Assembly: GCA_003229345.1 (NCBI GenBank)
Contig: QIDN01000120.1
Span: 1 to 15,751 of the forward strand
Reading direction: 5' to 3'
Length of the DNA: 15,751 bases
Origin: Nitrospirota bacterium
GTDB taxonomy: Bacteria > Nitrospinota > Nitrospinia > Nitrospinales > Nitrospinaceae
Part shown: one piece after another, positions 6,742-14,430 of the stretch
Layout of the letters: each line of letters starts with the position of its first letter
Numbering within the stretch: the first letter of the stretch is position 1
The notes under the pieces: model-generated
Database searches by the model: none
Told to the model about the DNA's origin: nothing
The model's input: the letters and a program-made list of their open reading frames with translations, nothing else
Translations under genes and position numbers: made by a program

Positions 6742-7077
6742 TTATTTTTCGTTCAGCACGATAGTTACGTGACTGGTTCGTTTCTTGATGAGGTTGGACA
6801 TTCCCCGCGCCCGAGGCATCTGGCGTTTCCAGGCCACTCCCTCATCCACCGTAATCTTTTTAACGATCATATCCTCCACGTCCACCACCTTGTGATTTTC
6901 CTCGGCATTGGCCAACGCTGATTTCAACAGCCCCTGAATTTCGCGGGCGGCTTTTTTACGCGTGAAGGTAAGCACATTCATCGCCTCCGTCACGCTTTTA
7001 CCGCGAATCAAATCAGCCACCAGCCGGGCTTTCCGGGGTGCCAAACGTACATGTCTCAATCGCGCCTTCACATCCAT
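6742..7077 (-). CDS. rplV: 50S ribosomal protein L22 (uL22)
   Basis: L22 contacts all domains of 23S rRNA and its long beta-hairpin lines the narrow part of the nascent-peptide tunnel. In other bacteria changes in that hairpin give macrolide resistance and affect stalling peptides. The 111-residue protein has RHVRLAPRKARLVADLIRGK near the N-terminus, and the tunnel hairpin is at about residues 80–92 (GVAWKRQMPRARG) with no insertion or deletion apparent. It ends RTSHVTIVLNEK. The start is ATG with GAGAGG about 13 nt upstream, a long spacing. Gaps are 22 nt to rpsS and 15 nt to rpsC. Confidence 0.98.
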   Translation of the reverse strand: MDVKARLRHVRLAPRKARLVADLIRGKSVTEAMNVLTFTRKKAAREIQGLLKSALANAEENHKVVDVEDMIVKKITVDEGVAWKRQMPRARGMSNLIKKRTSHVTIVLNEK

Positions 7078-7099
7078 ATCTAAAAATTAACCTCTCTCA

Positions 7100-7387
7100 T
7101 CAGCCTTTAGGCGGTGCCGCTTTTTTAGTTTTGCCGCTGTGCGCCCGGAAGGTTCGGGTAGGAGAAAATTCCCCCAGCTTGTGGCCCACCATGTTCTCGG
7201 TAACAAACACGGGGATAAACTTTCTCCCGTTATGCACCGCCAGGGTGTGCCCGACGAAATCCGGCGAAATGGTCGAGCGACGCGACCAGGTCTTGATAAT
7301 CTTCTTATCATTTTGCCGGTTCAATAAATCGATTTTATTCTGCAGGGAATCGTCAATAAACGGTCCCTTTTTCAGCGATCGCGCCAT
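7100..7387 (-). CDS. rpsS: 30S ribosomal protein S19 (uS19)
   Basis: S19 is in the 30S head and forms a complex with S13 near the A and P sites. At 95 residues it has standard length. The N-terminus MARSLKKGPFIDDSL and the motifs KTWSRRSTISPDFVGHT (32–48) and HNGRKFIPVFVTENMVGHKL (52–71) are diagnostic, followed by GEFSPTRTFRAHSG and a basic tail. The start is ATG with AAGGAA about eight bases upstream, inside the 40-nt gap from rplB. Nothing is unusual. Confidence 0.98.
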   Translation of the reverse strand: MARSLKKGPFIDDSLQNKIDLLNRQNDKKIIKTWSRRSTISPDFVGHTLAVHNGRKFIPVFVTENMVGHKLGEFSPTRTFRAHSGKTKKAAPPKG

Positions 7388-7427
7388 TCAAAAATTTCCT
7401 TAATTAATACAACAAGTTGTCCTACGA

Positions 7428-8261
7428 TTACCGTTTCTTTTTCTTCCGGCTCAAAATGTATTTGCTGGATGGTTTTTTCACCTTCCGCGTCTTGTAACCC
7501 TTAGCCGGGGTACCCCACGGACTACAGGGATGCCTGCCGCCGGAGGAGCGTCCTTCGCCACCCCCCATCGGGTGATCCACCGGGTTCATCGCAACCGCTC
7601 TTACGCGCGGCCGTTTTCCCAACCACCGATTCCGTCCGGCTTTGCCGATGGAAACATTTTCGTGATCGGTATTCCCGACCGTTCCCACCGTGGCCCGGCA
7701 TTTGACTTCCACCAGCCGGACTTCTCCGGAATCTAATTTAATATTGGCATACCGGCCTTCTTTCGCCATCAGCTGAACAGACGCTCCGGCACTGCGGGCA
7801 ATCTGCCCGCCTTTGCCTGGTCGCAATTCAATATTATGAATCAGCGTGCCTGCGGGAATTTTTTCCAAGGGAAGACAATTTCCCGCTCGCACTTCCGCAT
7901 CGGGACCGGACATCACCTTGTCTCCGGCTTTCAGACCCTTGGGGGCGATAATGTATCGCTTCTCGCCGTCCAGATAAGTCAGTAACGCAATGTGCGCCGA
8001 CCGATTCGGATCGTATTCAATCCCGGTCACTTTTGCAGGAACACCATCCTTGTTACGCTTGAAATCGATCACCCGGTACAATTTACGATGCCCGCCGCCA
8101 CGACGTTTTGCGGTAATTCGCCCGTTGTTGTTCCGCCCCCCTTTTCGGGAAATGGAAACTAATAGACTCTTTTCCGGCGTGCCCTTGGTGATTTCGTGGA
8201 AATCGGAGATGGTTTGAAACCGAACTCCGGCAGATGTTGGATTGAGTTTACGTACAGGCAT
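7428..8261 (-). CDS. rplB: 50S ribosomal protein L2 (uL2)
   Basis: L2 is one of the most conserved ribosomal proteins; it is needed for subunit association and supports the peptidyl-transferase centre. The protein is 277 residues. It opens MPVRKLNPTSAGVRFQTIS and has GRNNNGRITAKRRGGGHRK, LRPGKGGQIARSAGASVQL and the C-terminal NPVDHPMGGGEGRSSGGRHP. His230 in that motif aligns with the essential His229 of E. coli. A lysine-rich tail ends in KKKKR. The start is ATG, 5 nt after the rplW stop with no clear ribosome-binding site, so translation is probably coupled to rplW. It is followed by rpsS after 40 nt. Confidence 0.98.
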   Translation of the reverse strand: MPVRKLNPTSAGVRFQTISDFHEITKGTPEKSLLVSISRKGGRNNNGRITAKRRGGGHRKLYRVIDFKRNKDGVPAKVTGIEYDPNRSAHIALLTYLDGEKRYIIAPKGLKAGDKVMSGPDAEVRAGNCLPLEKIPAGTLIHNIELRPGKGGQIARSAGASVQLMAKEGRYANIKLDSGEVRLVEVKCRATVGTVGNTDHENVSIGKAGRNRWLGKRPRVRAVAMNPVDHPMGGGEGRSSGGRHPCSPWGTPAKGYKTRKVKKPSSKYILSRKKKKR

Positions 8262-8266
8262 ATTAT

Positions 8267-8560
8267 TTACACACCGTCAAAAAAGTCGATGCGATCCCCT
8301 TCTTTTAACAGAACGATTGCTTTCTTCCAGGCTTTGGTTTGGCCCTGATGCCGCCCAAACCGCTTGCTCCTGGGTTTGACATTGATCGTATTCACGTCGA
8401 GCACGGTCACGTTGAAGATATTTTGCACCGCCTCTTTAATCTGCAATTTATTAGCGTTACGGTTTACCTGAAACATCACCCGGTTGCCATGCTCCTGCAT
8501 CAGGGTGCTTTTTTCCGTGATGAGGGGCTTCTCCAAAATACTGTAGTGATTGACGGGCAT
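8267..8560 (-). CDS. rplW: 50S ribosomal protein L23 (uL23)
   Basis: L23 lies at the tunnel exit and is the main docking point for trigger factor and the signal recognition particle. The 97-residue protein begins with ILEKPLITEKSTLM at 8–21; Glu16 corresponds to the conserved glutamate used for trigger-factor binding. The fold continues with VMFQVNRNANKLQIKEAVQ and the tunnel loop VKPRSKRFGRHQGQTKAWKK (61–80). The ATG overlaps the rplD TGA by one base (TGATG), and an AGGAG lies in the rplD coding end about 11–12 nt upstream. Five bases separate it from rplB. Confidence 0.98.
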   Translation of the reverse strand: MPVNHYSILEKPLITEKSTLMQEHGNRVMFQVNRNANKLQIKEAVQNIFNVTVLDVNTINVKPRSKRFGRHQGQTKAWKKAIVLLKEGDRIDFFDGV

Positions 8561-9186
8561 CAGTTTAAACGCTCCTCAATTTTCTTAATGGATTCAGGCG
8601 TGCACACGATCGCTTCATGACACAGAAGATCGAACACATTGAGCCCTTCCACCGGCAGCACATCCGTGTTGGGTAAATTGCGTACCGCCAATTCCAAATT
8701 CTTATCTTTTTCCGCTACCACAAACAGAGTTTTCGGCGGCAGCCCCAGCTTCTTGATCAATTCCACTGCTGCTTTGGTTTTGGGCTCCGCAAGCATCAAA
8801 CTCTCCACCACCTGCAGGCCGTTGTTGCGAACCCGGTCTGTCAGCACAGATTTGAGCGCAAGTTTTTTGGATTTTTTGGACAACTTGAAAGTGTAACTTC
8901 TTGGCTGTGGCCCGAAGACCGTCATTCCTCCCCGCCAGAGCGGAGAACGCGAGCTTCCTGCACGCGCGCGACCGGTGCCTTTCTGTTTCCAGGGCTTTTT
9001 ACCACCACCCCTCACTTCACCGCGGTTGCCGATAGTAGAAGCGGTTCCACTCCGTCGAGCCGCCTGCTGCAGGGAGACATACTCCTTCACCAGATGCTCT
9101 CGAACCTTGACATCAAATACTTCAGACGACAGAGGAACGGTCCCTACTTTTTTCTTATCTAAATTAATTAAATCCAAATCCGGCAT
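8560..9186 (-). CDS. rplD: 50S ribosomal protein L4 (uL4)
   Basis: L4 is an early 23S rRNA binder whose long loop lines the peptide tunnel opposite L22. In E. coli it also represses the S10 operon by acting on a leader upstream of rpsJ. The 208-residue protein has the tunnel loop at about 53–82, including KKPWKQKGTGRARAGSSRSP (63–82), then PLWRGGMTVFGPQPRSYTF. The C-terminal part ends with NVFDLLCHEAIVCTPESIKK. The start is ATG, 20 nt after rplC, with a poor ribosome-binding site. Because tuf and rpsJ overlap here, there is no free rpsJ leader for E. coli-type control by L4. Confidence 0.98.
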   Translation of the reverse strand: MPDLDLINLDKKKVGTVPLSSEVFDVKVREHLVKEYVSLQQAARRSGTASTIGNRGEVRGGGKKPWKQKGTGRARAGSSRSPLWRGGMTVFGPQPRSYTFKLSKKSKKLALKSVLTDRVRNNGLQVVESLMLAEPKTKAAVELIKKLGLPPKTLFVVAEKDKNLELAVRNLPNTDVLPVEGLNVFDLLCHEAIVCTPESIKKIEERLN

Positions 9187-9206
9187 GATTGATTCTTTCT
9201 ATTCCC

Positions 9207-9842
9207 TTAATTTTTTGATCCAGGTCTTTGCAGTATCCGGACGATGCCGCCGTTGGCCCCTGGCACGGAGCCTTTCAGCAAAACAATGTTATTCCCGGCA
9301 TCCACACGAACCACCTGAATATTTTTTGCGTAGATCCGATCTCCACCCATACGTCCCGGCATGGGATGCCCCTTGAACACGCGCCCCGGATAGGTCGCCA
9401 TACCGATCGACCCAGCGCCCCGAAAGGATTCATGGTTACCGCGGGAGGCAGGATGGCCGCCAAAACCGTGCCGCTTCATGACTCCGGCAAACCCTTTACC
9501 CTTGGAGACTCCGACCACATTAACCCGGTCGCCCTCCTTGAACATTTCCACGGATAACGGTTTCCCTAAATCCTCATCACTGACTTCCATTCCTCTAAAC
9601 TCCGCCAGCAATTGAGCGGGATCTACTTTCAACTGACTGTAAACTCCCTGCATCGGTTTGTTGGTATGTTTGGCTTTGCGCTGACCGTAGGCCACCACCA
9701 ACGCCTCGTACCCGTTCTTCTCCCGGGTGCGCTTGAGAACGGGAACACATCCCTCCACCTGGACCACGGTAACGCAGACACAATCTCCTTTTTCCGTGAA
9801 CACCTGGGTCATTCCTACTTTTTTCCCCAACAAACCTTGCAT
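9207..9842 (-). CDS. rplC: 50S ribosomal protein L3 (uL3)
   Basis: L3 is one of the two initiator proteins of 50S assembly and sends a finger to the peptidyl-transferase centre. I start it at ATG 9842, giving 211 residues and the normal opening MQGLLGKKVGMTQVF, with GTGAG seven bases upstream. A GTG at 9854 would add four residues (MSVA) and overlap the rpsJ TAG by one base, but it has no ribosome-binding site. Further motifs are VVGVSKGKGFAGVMKRHGFG, the central-loop GSIGMATYPGRVFKGHPMPG (144–163) and MGGDRIYAKNIQVV. Met148 stands where E. coli has Gln150, the residue methylated by PrmB, so that modification is not expected here. Confidence 0.96.
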   Translation of the reverse strand: MQGLLGKKVGMTQVFTEKGDCVCVTVVQVEGCVPVLKRTREKNGYEALVVAYGQRKAKHTNKPMQGVYSQLKVDPAQLLAEFRGMEVSDEDLGKPLSVEMFKEGDRVNVVGVSKGKGFAGVMKRHGFGGHPASRGNHESFRGAGSIGMATYPGRVFKGHPMPGRMGGDRIYAKNIQVVRVDAGNNIVLLKGSVPGANGGIVRILQRPGSKN

Positions 9843-9853
9843 CGCTACACTCA

Positions 9854-10162
9854 CTAAAGTTTAATTTCAATATCCACGCCGCCGGACAAGTCCAGCTTCA
9901 TCAACGCGTCCACCGTTTGCGGGGTGGGCTCGAGAATTTCCATAATCCGCTTATGAGTCCGTATCTCGAACTGCTCTCTGGATTTTTTATCCACGTGCGG
10001 GGATCGAAGCACCGTCCACTTGTTCCTGACAGTGGGCAGAGGGATGGGACCCACCACCCGTGCGCCAGTGCGCTTGGTGGTTTCCACGATTTCCCCGACT
10101 GACCAATCCAGAAGCTTGTGGTCGTACGCCTTCAGTTTGATTTTAATTTTCTGATCGCTCAT
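9854..10162 (-). CDS. rpsJ: 30S ribosomal protein S10 (uS10)
   Basis: S10 is a 30S head protein and, as NusE, also pairs with NusB and NusG in transcription antitermination and transcription–translation coupling. The 102-residue protein contains LKAYDHKLLDWS (10–21), RTGARVVGPIPLPTVRNKWT (31–50) and LRSPHVDKKSREQFEIRTHK. The ATG overlaps the tuf stop by one base (TAATG). It is the first gene of the S10 block, and there is no untranslated leader. This places the S10 block in the same transcription unit as the str genes unless a promoter lies inside tuf. Confidence 0.98.
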   Translation of the reverse strand: MSDQKIKIKLKAYDHKLLDWSVGEIVETTKRTGARVVGPIPLPTVRNKWTVLRSPHVDKKSREQFEIRTHKRIMEILEPTPQTVDALMKLDLSGGVDIEIKL

Positions 10163-11352
10163 TATTCAGTAATCTCACTGACGATTCCCGCGCCTACGGT
10201 GCGGCCACCTTCACGAATCGCGAAACGCAATTCCTTAGACATGGCCACTTCTGTGATCAATTCCACCTCAAAGGTGACGTTATCACCGGGCATAACCATC
10301 TCAACCCCGCCGGGCAGGGTGACTATACCCGTAACGTCGGTGGTTCTGAAATAGAACTGCGGCCGGTATCCATTGAAGAACGGAGTATGACGTCCACCTT
10401 CATCCTTGCTCAGAATATATACTTCCGCTTTGAACTTTTTGTGCGGGGTGATCGATCCGGGCTTGGACAGGACCTGTCCGCGCTCGATGTCTTCACGCTT
10501 GGTGCCGCGCAGAAGCAGACCGACATTGTCACCCGCCTGCCCGTCATCAAGCAGCTTGCGGAACATTTCGACGCCGGTGATGGTGGTTTTCGTGGTCGGA
10601 CGGAATCCGACGATTTCCACTTCCTCACCCACTTTAATGACGCCGGTTTCGATTCGGCCCGTAGCAACGGTACCGCGACCGGAGATACTGAAAATATCTT
10701 CGATCGGCATCAGGAACGGTTTGTCGATCGGACGGTCGGGAACAGGGATGTATTCGTCCACTGCGGCCATCAGATCCAGGATACATTTGCTCTTTTCAGG
10801 ATCGTCTGCATTTTCGAGGGCTTGCAGAGCACTGCCGCGGATCACGGGGATATCGTCTCCGGGAAATTCGTATTTGGTCAACAGTTCGCGTACTTCCAGC
10901 TCAACCAGGTCGAGCAATTCTTCATCGTCGACCACGTCGCATTTGTTCATAAATACCACGATCTTAGGCACACCGACCTGGCGGGCGAGCAGAATATGCT
11001 CTCGCGTCTGAGGCATGGGCCCGTCGGATGCACTGAGGACCAGGATCGCGCCGTCCATTTGCGCCGCACCGGTGATCATATTCTTAACGTAGTCAGCATG
11101 ACCGGGACAATCCACGTGTGCGTAATGCCGATTTTCGGTCTGGTATTCAACGTGGGCAATGGCGATGGTGATGCCGCGCTCTTTTTCTTCCGGCGCCTTA
11201 TCGATCTGATCGAAAGCGACACTCTCAGCGAACCCTTTTTTGGATAAAACTTCAGTGATGGCCGCTGTGAGTGTGGTTTTCCCGTGGTCTACGTGCCCAA
11301 TGGTTCCTACATTGACATGCGGCTTGTCTCTCACAAATTTTTCTTTAGCCAT
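10162..11352 (-). CDS. tuf: Elongation factor Tu (EF-Tu)
   Basis: EF-Tu is the GTPase that delivers aminoacyl-tRNA to the ribosomal A site. At 396 residues it is full length with three domains. GTP-binding motifs are GHVDHGKT (19–26), DCPGHADY (81–88, with catalytic His85) and NKCD (136–139); domain II carries GRGTVATGRIETGVI and domain III HTPFFNGYRPQFYFRTTDVT. Switch I ends GITIAIAHVEY where E. coli has GITINTSHVEY; Thr62, the magnesium ligand, is kept. The ATG has GGAG nine bases upstream in the 63-nt gap after fusA, the largest gap outside the rpsL leader. Only one tuf copy is seen here; a second elsewhere is possible. Confidence 0.99.
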   Translation of the reverse strand: MAKEKFVRDKPHVNVGTIGHVDHGKTTLTAAITEVLSKKGFAESVAFDQIDKAPEEKERGITIAIAHVEYQTENRHYAHVDCPGHADYVKNMITGAAQMDGAILVLSASDGPMPQTREHILLARQVGVPKIVVFMNKCDVVDDEELLDLVELEVRELLTKYEFPGDDIPVIRGSALQALENADDPEKSKCILDLMAAVDEYIPVPDRPIDKPFLMPIEDIFSISGRGTVATGRIETGVIKVGEEVEIVGFRPTTKTTITGVEMFRKLLDDGQAGDNVGLLLRGTKREDIERGQVLSKPGSITPHKKFKAEVYILSKDEGGRHTPFFNGYRPQFYFRTTDVTGIVTLPGGVEMVMPGDNVTFEVELITEVAMSKELRFAIREGGRTVGAGIVSEITE

Positions 11353-11415
11353 ACCAGTTCACTCCGTTTTTTTGTCCAATCTCAGTTTGTTTATAATGGG
11401 GTTTTAAACTTAATT

Positions 11416-13521
11416 TTACGCTGGAACCTCACTAGAAGTTCCTTTGGATTTAGCAATCAGCTCCTCAGCAATACTGCTGGGAACAACATCGTATTTTAAA
11501 AATTCCATACTATAGTTAGCCCGACCCTGGGTGGCCGACCGCAAATCCGTCGAATACCCAAACATCCCAGCGAGCGGGGCTTCCGCGCGAATCACCTTTG
11601 CGCCTGCGCGATCACTCAATTCTTTCACTTTACCGCGCTTGGAACTCAGGTTGCCGATGACATCGCCCATGAACTCCTCAGGGGTGACCACTTCCACCTC
11701 CATGATGGGTTCCAACAAAACGGGACTCGCCTTTTTGCAGGCTTCCTGAAACGCAATGGATGCGCAGATTTTGAACGCCATCTCCGAGGAATCCACATCG
11801 TGATACGACCCATCATTCAGGGTAACCCGTACATCGACCACGGAAAATCCGCAGAGGATACCGCGGGCCATCGCTTCCTCGATCCCCTTCTGAACCGCAG
11901 GGATATACTCTCTGGGGATGGCGCCACCGACGATCTTATTGACAAACTCAAATCCTTCTCCGGCCTTGCGGGGCTCCACATAAATTTCGACATGTCCGTA
12001 CTGACCGCGGCCGCCGGACTGCTTGACGTATTTGAAATCGTGCTCCACCGCTTTGGTAATGGTTTCCCTGAAAGCCACCTGAGGCTTGGAGACGTTGACG
12101 TCCAACGAAAACTCACGCCGCATGCGATCCACCAGAATCTCCAGATGGAGTTCACCCATTCCGGAAATAACGGTTTGATTGGTTTCGGGATCGACTTTAA
12201 CTTCGAAGGTGGGGTCTTCCTGCTGCAGCTTAATGAGACAATCGGAAAGCTTGTCCTGCTCGGGTTTGGATTTGGGCTCGATGGCTACGGAAATAACGGG
12301 CTGGGGAAAGGTAATAGCTTCCAGCACCACCGGATGGTCTTCCGGGCAAAGCGTGTCGCCGGTAAAGGTCTTTTTAAATCCGATGGCCGCGGCGATGTCT
12401 CCAGCGCTGACGGTCTTGACTTCCTCGCGCTTGTTGGAATGCATCCGCATCAGACGCCCGATACGTTCCCGCACGTTCTTGGTGGAGTTGTAAATATAAG
12501 AACCACTCGTGAGCTCTCCCGAATACACCCGAAAAAACGCCAACTGTCCGACAAATGGATCGGTCATAATCTTGAATGCCAGCGCAGACACCGGATCCTT
12601 CACATCGGCCTTGCGGGTCACTTCTTCCTGCGTGTTGGGGTTGATTCCCTTGATCGCCGGCACATCGAGGGGAGAAGGTAAATACATAGGGACCGCATCC
12701 AACAGCTGCTGAACGCCCTTGTTCTTAAAAGAGGCTCCGCACAAAATCGGCGTGAACTTCAATTCAAGAGTTCCCTTACGGATCGCCGCTTTGACATCCT
12801 CGACAGACACGTCCTCTCCGCCTAAATATTTTTCCATGATACTTTCATCCACATCGGAAACCGCCTCCATCAGTTTTTCCCGATACTCTGCCACTTCGTC
12901 CGCCATATCATCCGGAATCGGCGTTTCTTCAAAAATTTCACCCTTGGGGTTGTCTTTCTCCGGATAAACGTAAGCCTTCATCTCAACCAAATCCACCATC
13001 CCGACAAACTCACTTTCGGCGCCGATCGGCAATTGCAGGGGCACCGGATTAGCCTTCAGACGATCTTGCATCTGCTTAACACAGGACAGAAAGTCAGCTC
13101 CTGCGCGATCCATCTTATTAACAAAACCAATACGCGGCACGCTGTATTTGGTGGCTTGGCGCCAAACCGTTTCCGATTGAGGCTCTACCCCGCCAACCGC
13201 ACAGAACAGGCCAACCGCACCATCCAATACACGCAGAGAGCGTTCCACTTCCGCGGTAAAATCCACATGGCCCGGGGTGTCGATGATGTTGATCTGGTGA
13301 TCGTTCCAGAAACAAGTGGTGGCAGCGGAGGTAATAGTGATCCCCCGTTCCTGCTCCTGCTCCATCCAGTCCATGGTGGCGTTACCATCATGCACCTCAC
13401 CGATTTTGTGACTTTTACCCGTGTAATACAGAATCCGCTCGGTGGTGGTGGTTTTCCCGGCATCGATATGCGCGATAATCCCTATGTTCCGAATTTTTTC
13501 CAGACTAATTTTCTTACTCAT
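11416..13521 (-). CDS. fusA: Elongation factor G (EF-G)
   Basis: EF-G is the GTPase that drives translocation and, with RRF, ribosome recycling. The protein has 701 residues, typical for the canonical EF-G I class. GTPase motifs are AHIDAGKT (17–24), ERGITITSAATT with switch I, DTPGHVDF (81–88, catalytic His85) and NKMD (135–138). Domain IV has GGRGQYGHVEIYV and its tip GSYHDVDSSEMAF (571–583), with His574 at the tip position. Domain V has GYSTDLRSATQGRANYSMEF. The start is ATG, 18 nt after rpsG, with AAGGA close upstream. A second in-frame TAA follows the stop after one codon. CAVGGVEPQSETVWRQ argues for EF-G I rather than an EF-G II or recycling paralogue. Confidence 0.98.
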   Translation of the reverse strand: MSKKISLEKIRNIGIIAHIDAGKTTTTERILYYTGKSHKIGEVHDGNATMDWMEQEQERGITITSAATTCFWNDHQINIIDTPGHVDFTAEVERSLRVLDGAVGLFCAVGGVEPQSETVWRQATKYSVPRIGFVNKMDRAGADFLSCVKQMQDRLKANPVPLQLPIGAESEFVGMVDLVEMKAYVYPEKDNPKGEIFEETPIPDDMADEVAEYREKLMEAVSDVDESIMEKYLGGEDVSVEDVKAAIRKGTLELKFTPILCGASFKNKGVQQLLDAVPMYLPSPLDVPAIKGINPNTQEEVTRKADVKDPVSALAFKIMTDPFVGQLAFFRVYSGELTSGSYIYNSTKNVRERIGRLMRMHSNKREEVKTVSAGDIAAAIGFKKTFTGDTLCPEDHPVVLEAITFPQPVISVAIEPKSKPEQDKLSDCLIKLQQEDPTFEVKVDPETNQTVISGMGELHLEILVDRMRREFSLDVNVSKPQVAFRETITKAVEHDFKYVKQSGGRGQYGHVEIYVEPRKAGEGFEFVNKIVGGAIPREYIPAVQKGIEEAMARGILCGFSVVDVRVTLNDGSYHDVDSSEMAFKICASIAFQEACKKASPVLLEPIMEVEVVTPEEFMGDVIGNLSSKRGKVKELSDRAGAKVIRAEAPLAGMFGYSTDLRSATQGRANYSMEFLKYDVVPSSIAEELIAKSKGTSSEVPA

Positions 13522-13539
13522 TATTCCTTAGACCAAAAA

Positions 13540-14013
13540 TTACCAGCGATAATGCGCAAACGCTTTATTGGCCTCGGCCATGCGGTGCACGTCTTCTTTT
13601 TTACGAATAGCTCCCCCGGTATTGTTGTAAGCGTCGAGCAGCTCTCCGGTCAACCTTTCCGCCATCGTTCTACCTGCACGCGACTTGGCATGGGCGATCA
13701 CCCAACGAATACTCAAAGCCTGGCGACGAGTCCGACTGACTTCCACCGGAACCTGGTAGGTAGCCCCACCCACACGACGCGACCTGACTTCTAAAACGGG
13801 AGCCGCATTATCAATCGCCTTTTTAAAGACATCCAACGCCGACTCGTCCTTGAGTTTCTCTCCGATATTATCCAACGCGGTATACAGCACCCGTTCCGCC
13901 AGGCTTTTCTTGCCTTTCTTCAGCAGGTTATTGATGAACCGGGCCACCAGAATATCGTTAAACTTGGGATCGGGTAAAATTTGCCGCTTATCCGCTTCTC
14001 GTCTTCGTGCCAT
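13540..14013 (-). CDS. rpsG: 30S ribosomal protein S7 (uS7)
   Basis: S7 nucleates assembly of the 30S head and contacts tRNA and mRNA at the E site. In E. coli it is the translational repressor of the str operon. The 157-residue protein opens MARRREADKRQILPDPKFND and has VARFINNLLKKGKKSLAE, EVRSRRVGGATYQVPVEVS, RRQALSIRWVIAHAKSR and the C-terminal EDVHRMAEANKAFAHYRW. The start is ATG, 17 nt after the rpsL stop. That gap is far shorter than the roughly 100-nt rpsL–rpsG spacer holding the E. coli S7 site, so any S7 feedback must use a different element. Confidence 0.98.
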   Translation of the reverse strand: MARRREADKRQILPDPKFNDILVARFINNLLKKGKKSLAERVLYTALDNIGEKLKDESALDVFKKAIDNAAPVLEVRSRRVGGATYQVPVEVSRTRRQALSIRWVIAHAKSRAGRTMAERLTGELLDAYNNTGGAIRKKEDVHRMAEANKAFAHYRW

Positions 14014-14030
14014 AAATTACAACTTTCCAA

Positions 14031-14408
14031 TCAATTCTGTTTAGGCTTTTTAGCCCCGTATTTAGAACGGGATTGCTTTCGATTGTCGACACCCAAGGTA
14101 TCCAAACAGCCCCGCACCACATGGTACCGGACTCCAGGGAGATCCTTAACCCGGCCACCGCGAATCAAAACGATGGAATGCTCCTGGAGATTATGCCCCA
14201 CTCCAGGGATATACGTGGTCACCTCCATGCCGTTGGTCAAACGCACACGAGCAACTTTCCTGAGAGCCGAATTCGGCTTTTTGGGCGTAGATGTATACAC
14301 CCGAACGCAAACCCCTCGCTTTTGAGGGCATTGCTTTAAGGCCGGGCTGGCCGTTTTAACTATCGGGCTTTTACGGCCCGTTTTGACTAATTGATTTATG
14401 GTCGGCAA
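14031..14408 (-). CDS. rpsL: 30S ribosomal protein S12 (uS12), TTG start
   Basis: S12 lies at the decoding centre and controls accuracy; it is the classic streptomycin-resistance locus. With a TTG start at 14408 the product is 125 residues and begins MPTINQLVKTGRKSP, the normal family N-terminus. The frame stays open upstream to an ATG at 14471, but those 21 extra residues match nothing and would run through the leader hairpin. AGAGAGGT ends eight bases before the TTG and supports it. Motifs are CPQKRGVCVRVYTSTPKKPN (27–46) and RGGRVKDLPGVRYH (83–96). Lys44 and Lys88 are wild type, so no common streptomycin-resistance change is present. Asp89 is the residue methylthiolated by RimO where that enzyme exists. 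Confidence 0.96.
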   Translation of the reverse strand: MPTINQLVKTGRKSPIVKTASPALKQCPQKRGVCVRVYTSTPKKPNSALRKVARVRLTNGMEVTTYIPGVGHNLQEHSIVLIRGGRVKDLPGVRYHVVRGCLDTLGVDNRKQSRSKYGAKKPKQN

Positions 14409-14416
14409 AATATAAT

Positions 14417-14424
14417 ACCTCTCT
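14417..14424 (-). promoter_or_regulatory. Shine-Dalgarno that fixes the rpsL TTG start
   Basis: The minus strand reads AGAGAGGT, then eight bases (ATTATATT), then TTG. It lies six bases after the inverted repeat at 14431–14456, so folding or protein binding at that repeat could affect ribosome access. It supports initiation at 14408 rather than at the upstream ATG. Confidence 0.75.
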
Positions 14425-14430
14425 ACTCGA

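Noticed and set aside
7402..7420. Short palindromes (ACAAC-TT-GTTGT and TTAATTAA) in the rplB–rpsS gap
   Set aside because: Stem of five pairs with a two-base loop is sterically poor, has no following U-run, and short palindromes are common in AT-rich spacers.
10387..11247. Plus-strand open frame of 286 codons opposite tuf
   Set aside because: Antisense shadow of highly biased EF-Tu codons; the translation resembles no protein family.
11390..11395. TATAAA on the minus strand in the fusA–tuf gap as a tuf promoter
   Set aside because: The -10-like box is attractive, but the hexamer at the matching -35 distance (TAAAAT) is a poor match and the AT-rich gap makes a chance hit likely.
11800..12681. 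Plus-strand open frame of 293 codons opposite fusA (and another at 13033–13794 opposite fusA/rpsG)
   Set aside because: Both lie fully opposite conserved coding sequence and show no motif, signal peptide or promoter of their own.
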